Origin: Lichenicoccus sp964235615
GTDB taxonomy: Bacteria; Pseudomonadota; Alphaproteobacteria; Acetobacterales; Acetobacteraceae
Assembly: GCA_964235615.1 (NCBI GenBank)
Contig: CAXSEE010000158.1
Coordinates: 1 to 10,414 of the forward strand
Direction: 5' to 3'
Length of the DNA: 10,414 bases
The translations under genes were made by a program, and so were the position numbers. The first letter of the stretch is position 1. Every line of letters begins with the position of its first letter. The notes beneath the pieces were generated by a model. The model searched no databases, was not told where the DNA came from, and saw only the letters and a program-made list of their open reading frames with translations. Below, piece after piece: positions 6,083 through 10,414 of the stretch.

Positions 6083-7543
6083 CTACGGGCGGGTGGACTT
6101 GCTGTCTTCGAGTCGGTGCCCGCTCAACTCGCTTCCGGCATCGGGGGAGAGCCTCGATGTGATCGGGCAGGCCAGCAGGGCCACCGCCCCCACCACCGCC
6201 AGGCCGACGCTGAAATCCGTCAGCGTCAAGGCGACACGATCACCCAGCGCCCGCGAGGCGGCCAGGCTGCCGGCGGCGATGCAGACACCGAGCGTCAGCG
6301 TCGTCTGCTGGAAGGTGGCATAGAAGCTGGTCGCCGAGCTCATCCGCCCGGCGGGAATGTCGGCATAGGCGACCGTGTTGTAGGCGGTGAATTGCAGCGC
6401 CTGTGCCATCCCCATCACGAATAATACCACCGACAGCAGCCAGAACGGCCAGCCCGGCCGGAAGCAGGCGCAGGCCAGCAACAGGATGCCGGCGGTCAGG
6501 CCGTTCAGCGTCATCACCGTGCGGAACCCATACCGTTTCAACACGCGCCGGATGAACAATCGCATGGCCAGCGCGCCGATCGGACCGGTAAAGGTGACCA
6601 GCCCGCTCTGTGCCGCCGTCATCCCGAAGCCGAGCTGCAGCATCGAGGGGATCAGGAACGGGCTGCCACCCATCGCGATCCGGGTCATCGTGCCGCCCAG
6701 CAGCGATATGCGGAACGTCGGTATGAGCATCAGGTGAAGGTCGAGGATCGGATTTTCGGCCCCGCGCGCGTGCAGGACATAGAGCATCCCGGCAGCGAGC
6801 CCGATGGACAGGGTCGCGATCGTCCATCCCAGCGCGCTGCCACCGCGGCTGGCGGACTCCAGCCCGAAGATCACGCAGCCGAGCGACACGCCGGACAGCA
6901 TCATGCCGCGCAGGTCGAAGCGGCTGCGCCCGGCCTCGCGCAGTTGCGGGATGAAGCGCGTGGCGAGCACGATGCCGAGCAGCCCGACCGGTAAATTGAT
7001 GTAGAAGATCCAGTGCCACGACAGATAGGTGGTCAGGAAGCCGCCGACGATCGGGCCGAACAGGGGGCCGATCGTCGCCGGCAGCAGCATCCAGAACATC
7101 GCCGCGACGATCTCGCCCTTGGGCACCGTGCGCAGCAGCACCAGCCGCCCGACCGGGACCATCATCGCCCCGCCCGCCGCCTGCAGCAGGCGCGCCAGCA
7201 CCAGGAAGGTCAGGTCGGGTGCCTGCGCGCACAGCACCGACCCGATCATGAACAGCGCGATCGCGGCCCGGAACACGGTGCGGCTGCCGAAACGGTCGGC
7301 GACGCGCCCGCTGGCCGGAATGAACACCGCCAGTCCGAGCAGATAGGAGGTCAGAGCGGCGCTCATATGCAGCGGGTCGACCCCGAAGCTGTGCGCCATC
7401 GCCGGCAGCGCCGTAGTCAGGACGGTAGAATCGAGCTGCTCCATGAACAGGGCGCTGGCGATGATGAGGGCAGTCTTGCGCGAGCGCGCGGATATATTCT
7501 TGCGCGAGCGCGCGGACAACCTCGTCTTGCTTGCGCCGCTCAC
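6083..7543 (-). CDS. DHA2-family MFS exporter (EmrB/QacA type)
   Basis: Proton-driven drug or metabolite exporter of the major facilitator superfamily, 14-TM DHA2 family, 486 residues from the chosen GTG at 7543. TM1 carries the motif ALFMEQLDSTVLTTALP (about 31-47). Motif A in the TM2-3 loop is GRVADRFGSR (79-88). Motif C in TM5 is IGPLFGPIVGGF (158-169), followed by the DHA2 signature SWHWIFYINLPVG (175-187). The remaining TM segments run to the C-terminus near 470. GAGGGG lies 6 nt before the GTG; an in-frame ATG at 7579 (498 residues) is the alternative but has a poorer ribosome binding site. The reading frame stays open through the N gap, but that extension has no MFS character. No EmrA-like adaptor adjoins it. 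The N-terminus contains an 8-residue tandem duplication. The substrate is unknown. Confidence 0.93.
   Translation of the reverse strand: MSGASKTRLSARSRKNISARSRKTALIIASALFMEQLDSTVLTTALPAMAHSFGVDPLHMSAALTSYLLGLAVFIPASGRVADRFGSRTVFRAAIALFMIGSVLCAQAPDLTFLVLARLLQAAGGAMMVPVGRLVLLRTVPKGEIVAAMFWMLLPATIGPLFGPIVGGFLTTYLSWHWIFYINLPVGLLGIVLATRFIPQLREAGRSRFDLRGMMLSGVSLGCVIFGLESASRGGSALGWTIATLSIGLAAGMLYVLHARGAENPILDLHLMLIPTFRISLLGGTMTRIAMGGSPFLIPSMLQLGFGMTAAQSGLVTFTGPIGALAMRLFIRRVLKRYGFRTVMTLNGLTAGILLLACACFRPGWPFWLLSVVLFVMGMAQALQFTAYNTVAYADIPAGRMSSATSFYATFQQTTLTLGVCIAAGSLAASRALGDRVALTLTDFSVGLAVVGAVALLACPITSRLSPDAGSELSGHRLEDSKSTRP
7474..7516 (-). repeat. 24-bp tandem duplication at the MFS N-terminus
   Basis: TCTTGCGCGAGCGCGCGGA occurs at 7474-7492 and again at 7498-7516, a 24-bp period that keeps the frame and duplicates the peptide ISARSRK. 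A partial third copy (TCTTGC) starts at 7525. The repeat adds positive charge just before TM1, on the cytoplasmic side. Confidence 0.75.
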
Positions 7544-7615
7544 CCGGATCCCCTCATGCCGATCCGCAACATCGCCCATCCACGCGCTTACGCAAGCGTC
7601 GTGGTTACATGGCCG

Positions 7616-7641
7616 GGAACTCGCGGGGGAGGGGCTCCGTT
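7616..7641 (+). promoter_or_regulatory. EcfG-type general stress response promoter
   Basis: GGAAC (7616-7620), a 17-bp spacer and CGTT (7638-7641) match the alphaproteobacterial EcfG/SigT consensus GGAAC-N16-17-CGTT exactly. The expected transcript start is around 7648, giving a leader of about 50 nt before the CsbD-like ATG at 7697. This would place the gene under the PhyR-NepR-EcfG general stress response, paralleling sigma-B control of csbD in Bacillus. Confidence 0.72.
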
Positions 7642-7696
7642 GCCTCTTGCAAGCGAACGGGTCAACAGTGTCCCAGGACATACAGGGAGACAGCAG

Positions 7697-7978
7697 ATGG
7701 ACGAGAACCAGGTCGATGGCACCATCACCGAAGGCGTAGGCAAGCTCAAGGATGCCGCTGGCGGTCTGACCGGAGACACCAGTCTGCAGGGCGAAGGCAA
7801 GTTCGACCAGCTCAGCGGCAAGGCGCAGCGTCAGTTCGGCGACACCATCGAGGAAGCCCAGGACCAGCTCGAGAACGTCACCTCGCTCATCCGTGAACGG
7901 CCGTTCGCCGCTGTCGGCATAGCCCTCGGCGCTGGATTCCTGCTCGGCCTGCTGCTGATCCCCTCGCGCAAAAGCTAG
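7697..7978 (+). CDS. CsbD-like stress protein with a DUF883/ElaB-like membrane tail
   Basis: A 93-residue protein. Residues 1 to about 57 match the CsbD family (pattern GTITEGVGKLKDAAGGLTGD, later GKFDQLSGKAQRQFGD), short helical proteins induced by general stress. Residues about 58-93 (LIRERPFAAVGIALGAGF, then LLGLLLIP, then SRKS) look like the C-terminal anchor of DUF883/ElaB/YqjD proteins: a glycine-rich TM helix with a basic tail. The product is therefore predicted to be a tail-anchored inner-membrane protein with a cytoplasmic helical domain, whereas typical CsbD proteins end before such a helix. GGGAGA lies 6 nt before the ATG. It is divergent from the MFS gene and sits behind an EcfG-type promoter. 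The molecular role of CsbD proteins is unknown; ElaB/YqjD proteins bind ribosomes or affect membranes in stationary phase, so a related stress role is inference. Confidence 0.88.
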   Translation: MDENQVDGTITEGVGKLKDAAGGLTGDTSLQGEGKFDQLSGKAQRQFGDTIEEAQDQLENVTSLIRERPFAAVGIALGAGFLLGLLLIPSRKS

Positions 7979-7992
7979 GTCGGGGTCAGCCG

Positions 7993-8176
7993 CAGCTTGC
8001 TTTCCAGGTTGGCCCAGCTTGCTTTCCAGGTTGGNNNNNNNNNNNNNNNNNNNNNNNNNNNNNNNNNNNNNNNNNNNNNNNNNNNNNNNNNNNNNNNNNN
8101 NNNNNNNNNNNNNNNNNNNNNNNNNNNNNNNNNNCAGCTTGCTTTCCAGGTTGGCCCAGCTTGCTTTCCAGGTTGG
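7993..8176. repeat. 22-bp tandem repeat (minisatellite) interrupted by an assembly gap
   Basis: The unit CAGCTTGCTTTCCAGGTTGG plus CC is 22 bp. Identical copies start at 7993 and 8015 on the left of the gap and at 8135 and 8157 on the right; the last lacks the terminal CC. At least four copies exist and the true number is hidden by the gap. There are no spacers. The unit has no stop codon in any of six frames. Confidence 0.9.
8035..8134. other. Assembly gap of 100 N
   Basis: Exactly 100 N, the conventional size for a scaffold gap of unknown length. Both edges lie inside the 22-bp repeat, so the gap is almost certainly repeat sequence that short reads could not span. Lengths and frames across it are meaningless. 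Confidence 0.97.
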
Positions 8177-8209
8177 GTTAATGGTTTCCATGCCACCATG
8201 ACGGACAGG

Positions 8210-8226
8210 CGCCCGCGAATCGGGCG
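8210..8226. promoter_or_regulatory. Inverted repeat containing a GANTC methylation site upstream of rnhB-ccrM
   Basis: CGCCCG (8210-8215) and CGGGCG (8221-8226) form a perfect 6-bp inverted repeat around CGAAT. A GAATC site at 8217-8221 spans the loop and the first base of the right arm. It lies 23 bp before the rnhB start, in the likely leader or promoter of the unit that encodes the GANTC methylase. In Caulobacter, GANTC methylation in the ccrM promoter region lowers its transcription; the same logic here is inference from one site. Confidence 0.35.
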
Positions 8227-8249
8227 AGCGTCGTCGTGGTGGAGTGGGA

Positions 8250-8876
8250 ATGCCGGACTATACGCGTGAAGCTTCGCATGGCGGCCGGGTAGCGGGGGTA
8301 GACGAGGTCGGCCGTGGCCCCTTGGCAGGACCCGTGCTCGCCGCCGCGGTGTTGTTCTCCCAAGGCCTGCCAGCCTCGCTCGCACTGATGATCGACGATT
8401 CCAAGAAACTGACCGCGGCATCGCGGGAAGCGGCATTGGTTGCCCTGCGTGCATGCCAGGGCATCGAGATCGGCATCGGCGCCGCCTCCGTGGCAGAGAT
8501 CGGCCGGTTCAATATCCTGCACGCCAGCCTGCTGGCTATGCGTCGCGCGGTCGAACGTCTGCCGACCTCGCCCGACCTGGTGCTGGTTGACGGCAACCGG
8601 GCACCCGCGCTCACCTGTCCGGTGCAATGCGTGATCGGCGGCGACGCGCTCAGCCTGTCCATCGCCGCCGCCTCGATCGTGGCCAAGGTGATGCGGGACA
8701 GGTTGATGAGCCGCCTTGCCATCCGGCTGCCGCATTACGGCTGGGAGCATAACGCCGGCTACGCGACCAGCGCCCATCGCGCCGCCCTGGCGACCCTGGG
8801 GGCAAGCCGGCATCACCGCCCGACCTTCGGCCTGGTCCGCCAGCTCGCTCTCGTCCTGGAGCAGCAGACGTGTTGA
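8250..8876 (+). CDS. rnhB: Ribonuclease HII
   Basis: Cytoplasmic endonuclease that cuts the RNA strand of RNA-DNA hybrids, including single ribonucleotides left in DNA. It has 208 residues, the usual length for bacterial RNase HII. The four metal-binding acidic residues are present: D18 and E19 in GVDEVGRGPLAGPV, D114 in LVLVDGN, and D132 in GGDALS, matching E. coli D16/E17/D108/D126. DDSKKL (49-54) and ASIVAKVMRDRLM are also family hallmarks, and the C-terminal HYGWEHNAGYATSAH is typical. The ATG at 8250 is chosen because GGAG lies 5 nt upstream; an in-frame GTG two codons earlier (8244) overlaps that site. The gene is followed after 25 nt by ccrM, an arrangement I associate with alphaproteobacteria, and the two are probably cotranscribed. 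Confidence 0.96.
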   Translation: MPDYTREASHGGRVAGVDEVGRGPLAGPVLAAAVLFSQGLPASLALMIDDSKKLTAASREAALVALRACQGIEIGIGAASVAEIGRFNILHASLLAMRRAVERLPTSPDLVLVDGNRAPALTCPVQCVIGGDALSLSIAAASIVAKVMRDRLMSRLAIRLPHYGWEHNAGYATSAHRAALATLGASRHHRPTFGLVRQLALVLEQQTC

Positions 8877-8901
8877 GCGGTCCCTGAGAAGTCCCGGGAC
8901 A

Positions 8902-10002
8902 GTGGAACTCCCGCTTGATCAGATCCTGGTGGGAGATTGCGTCGAGCTGATGCGCATGCTCCCGGCCGCCTCCATCGACTGCGTGTTCGCCGACCCGCCG
9001 TATAACCTGCAGTTGCGTGGCGAATTGCGCCGGCCCGACGACAGCCTGGTCGATGGCGTCGATGAAGATTGGGACCGCTTTGGCGATTTTGCCGAATATG
9101 ACCGCTTCACGCGCGACTGGCTCACCGAGGCACGCCGCGTGTTGCGCAAGGACGGCACCTTGTGGGTGATCGGCTCGTATCACAACATCTTCCGCATCGG
9201 CAGTATCCTGCAGGATCTCGGATTCTGGATCCTCAACGATGTCATCTGGCGAAAATCAAACCCGATGCCGAATTTCCGTGGCCGCCGCTTCACCAACGCG
9301 CACGAGACGATGATCTGGGCCGCGCGCGGACGCGACAGCCGCTACCGCTTCAACTACCAGGCGATGAAGTCCCTCAACGACGACGTGCAGATGCGCAGCG
9401 ACTGGCTGCTGCCGCTCTGCACCGGACCCGAACGGTTGCGCAACCAACACGGTCTCAAGCTGCATCCGACCCAGAAGCCGGAGTCGCTCCTGCACCGCAT
9501 CCTGCTCGCCAGCACCGGGGTGGACGACATCGTGCTCGACCCGTTCGCCGGCACCGGCACCACGCCGGCCATGGCCCGACGCCTGCGCCGCCACTTCATC
9601 GGCATCGAGCGCCATCCCGACTATGCCGAAGCCGCCATCGGACGCGTCCGACGCGAACGCCCGCTGCCGATGGACAGCGTCACCACCACCATCAACCGGC
9701 GCGAGAGCCCGCGCGTGCCCTTCGGCAGCCTGGTCGAACGGGGGCTGATGTTGGCGGGCACTACTCTGACCGATCGGCAGCGACGGGTCAGCGCGGTCGT
9801 GGCACCGGATGGCAGCCTGGTGGCAGGGGCCGTGCGGGGATCGATCCACAAGGTGGGAGCTGCCCTGACCAATGCGCCCTCCTGTAACGGATGGACCTTC
9901 TGGCACTTCGAGGAGAAGGGCGTGCTGTTGCCGCTCGACGTGCTGCGGAACCGGTTGCAGGCGGAAGGCCAGGGCGCCCCCCTGGACCTGCTGGGGCCTT
10001 AG
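8902..10002 (+). CDS. ccrM: CcrM-type cell-cycle DNA adenine methyltransferase (GANTC)
   Basis: N6-adenine methyltransferase of the beta class that methylates GANTC, normally a solitary, cell-cycle-controlled regulator of replication and transcription in Alphaproteobacteria. It has 366 residues (Caulobacter CcrM has 358). The catalytic motif DPPY is at 31-34 and the SAM-binding motif FAGTG is at 215-219, in beta-class order. Between them are highly CcrM-like stretches: WVIGSYHNIFR, LGFWILND, WRKSNPMPNFRGRRF and NAHETMIWA. The C-terminal domain (about 285-366), specific to CcrM homologues and needed for DNA recognition, contains SPRVPFGSLVE, GSIHKVGA and SCNGWTFWHF. The start is GTG 8902; no ATG fits the conserved N-terminus. 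It is downstream of rnhB with no restriction endonuclease nearby, consistent with an orphan methylase. Confidence 0.96.
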   Translation: MELPLDQILVGDCVELMRMLPAASIDCVFADPPYNLQLRGELRRPDDSLVDGVDEDWDRFGDFAEYDRFTRDWLTEARRVLRKDGTLWVIGSYHNIFRIGSILQDLGFWILNDVIWRKSNPMPNFRGRRFTNAHETMIWAARGRDSRYRFNYQAMKSLNDDVQMRSDWLLPLCTGPERLRNQHGLKLHPTQKPESLLHRILLASTGVDDIVLDPFAGTGTTPAMARRLRRHFIGIERHPDYAEAAIGRVRRERPLPMDSVTTTINRRESPRVPFGSLVERGLMLAGTTLTDRQRRVSAVVAPDGSLVAGAVRGSIHKVGAALTNAPSCNGWTFWHFEEKGVLLPLDVLRNRLQAEGQGAPLDLLGP

Positions 10003-10009
10003 GCCCCAG
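9991..10009. repeat. 8-bp palindrome overlapping the ccrM stop codon
   Basis: CTGGGGCC (9991-9998), TTA loop, GGCCCCAG (10002-10009): a perfect 8-bp stem with the TAG stop at 10000-10002 partly inside the right arm. There is no T tract after it, so it is at best a non-canonical or rho-aided terminator. It resembles the palindrome at 10376-10390 and is followed by the same kind of ACCC run, so both may belong to one repeat family. Confidence 0.55.
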
Positions 10010-10055
10010 ACCCCAATTCAAAAGCCAGTGCGTTTTGCCACGCCAGCCTCTACAT

Positions 10056-10072
10056 ATGACTAGTGTGGTCAT
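10056..10072 (+). promoter_or_regulatory. Operator-like palindrome before the antitoxin remnant
   Basis: ATGAC-N7-GTCAT forms an inverted repeat ending 10 bp before the antitoxin ATG (10083), just where autoregulated toxin-antitoxin operons carry their operator. A possible -10 (TATGAC, 10055-10060) overlaps it. GGAGG at 10073-10077 is a strong ribosome binding site 5 nt before the ATG. Confidence 0.4.
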
Positions 10073-10082
10073 GGAGGTTCCG

Positions 10083-10297
10083 ATGCGTGAGATCCAGTTG
10101 CGTGAGGCATCGCCGTCGCTCGTCTCATTGGCCGCCTGTCGGACCTTGCGCGCGGCCGAGGCCAGGATCCCGGGTTCGCCGACCTGGCAATCGCAGCCAC
10201 CGCGCAGCACCACGGCCATATCGTGCTGACCCGAAATCTCCGGCACTTCGAGGCTGTCGATGTGCCGGCGCGTGATCCCTTCGAGATCAGCAGCTGA
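10083..10297 (+). pseudogene. Remnant of a Phd-VapC toxin-antitoxin locus: antitoxin start joined out of frame to toxin end
   Basis: From ATG 10083, behind a good ribosome binding site, the frame reads MREIQLREASPSLV, which looks like the N-terminus of a Phd/YefM-family antitoxin. It soon loses family character and stops at 10227-10229. In a second frame, open from 10106 to the TGA at 10295-10297, 63 residues match the C-terminal half of a VapC PIN toxin: LIGRLSDLARGRG, then GFADLAIAATAQHHGHIVL, then TRNLRHFEAV. The acidic Asp of the FADLAIAATA segment and the TRN motif are both present. The rest of the antitoxin, and the N-terminal half of the toxin with its first catalytic Asp, are missing. 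The simplest reading is an internal deletion with a junction near 10106-10122 that left an inactive scar. A short out-of-frame fusion peptide may still be translated from the intact start. Confidence 0.75.
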
Positions 10298-10309
10298 TGT
10301 TTCGTCCCA

Positions 10310-10345
10310 GGTTGGTTTGTGCATTCTTGTCCAGTGATACCAACC
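10310..10345. repeat. 7-bp inverted repeat downstream of the toxin remnant
   Basis: GGTTGGT (10310-10316) and ACCAACC (10339-10345) are perfect inverted copies separated by 22 bp. There is no T tract. It may form part of the same repetitive intergenic element that continues to the window end. Confidence 0.35.
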
Positions 10346-10375
10346 GGCGGTGGGATTGACCGTCGGGAGGTAAGG

Positions 10376-10414
10376 CTGGGCTCTGCCCAGACCCGCCAAA
10401 GGCCTCGGCCTTTG
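10376..10414. repeat. Paired short palindromes (REP-like element) at the right edge
   Basis: Two adjacent hairpins: CTGGGC-TCT-GCCCAG (10376-10390) and CAAAGGCC-TC-GGCCTTTG (10397-10414), joined by ACCCGC. The second ends exactly at the window edge. The combination is like dispersed palindromic repeats that I associate with Acetobacteraceae intergenic regions. On its own the second hairpin could also help terminate transcription, but what follows is not visible. Confidence 0.55.

Noticed and set aside
5885..6424. Rightward ORF spanning the intergenic region before the ABC permease
   Set aside because: No ribosome binding site, no family features, and it runs antisense into the end of the MFS gene.
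7993..8176. CRISPR array or repeat-protein gene
   Set aside because: The 22-bp units abut directly with no spacers, and no ORF with a start and ribosome binding site uses them as coding sequence; open frames follow simply from the unit's composition.
7544..8191. N-terminal extension of the MFS frame through the N gap (702-residue reading)
   Set aside because: The extension crosses 100 N and the CsbD-like gene on the other strand. DHA2 exporters begin close to the TM1 motif, and good starts exist at 7543 or 7579.
8171..8200. CtrA box upstream of rnhB-ccrM
   Set aside because: A single TTAA is present at 8178-8181 but no second half at the 7-bp spacing, so the match is too weak to call.
9788..10399. 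Leftward 203-codon ORF over the ccrM end and toxin remnant
   Set aside because: It starts within repeats, runs antisense to CcrM's conserved C-terminus, and shows no recognisable domain.

Overview
The window is GC-rich and reads as a chromosomal segment from an alphaproteobacterium, probably of the Acetobacteraceae. The lineage call rests on three things: a CcrM-type GANTC adenine methyltransferase directly after rnhB, a consensus EcfG-type general stress promoter, and palindromic repeats ending in a GGCC/TTTG-type hairpin that look like those I associate with Acetobacteraceae. The family assignment is inference. A run of exactly 100 N (8035-8134) inside a tandem repeat shows that this is a draft assembly.

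Layout. (1) 1-2795, minus strand: an RND efflux operon, with an MdtA-like membrane fusion protein followed 13 nt later by an MdtB-like inner-membrane pump that runs off the left edge. (2) 2796-3454: a gene-poor stretch holding a CRP/FNR-like palindrome, an unlisted 56-codon ORF with a strong ribosome binding site and its own terminator, then three 17-bp tandem repeats that copy the 3' end of the next gene. (3) 3455-5896, minus: an 813-residue MacB/FtsX-type ABC permease without an ATPase beside it, preceded by a tandem palindromic operator-like array. (4) 6083-7543, minus: a 14-TM DHA2-family MFS exporter. (5) 7697-7978, plus: a CsbD-like protein with a DUF883/ElaB-like tail anchor, behind an EcfG-type promoter. 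(6) 7993-8176: a 22-bp tandem repeat interrupted by the assembly gap. (7) 8250-10002, plus: rnhB and ccrM, 25 nt apart. (8) 10003-10414: a decayed toxin-antitoxin locus in which the start of a Phd-like antitoxin is joined out of frame to the C-terminal part of a VapC-like PIN toxin, flanked by palindromic repeats.

The left two thirds is dominated by export systems of three unrelated families (RND, ABC3 permease, MFS), suggesting a drug- or envelope-stress region. The right third holds genome maintenance genes (RNase HII and cell-cycle methylation). I see no complete mobile element, CRISPR array, rRNA or tRNA. The best candidates for something undescribed are the 56-codon transcription unit, the TGTCCG array before the ABC permease, the stress-promoter-driven CsbD/DUF883 hybrid, and the 22-bp repeat that is stop-free in all six frames.
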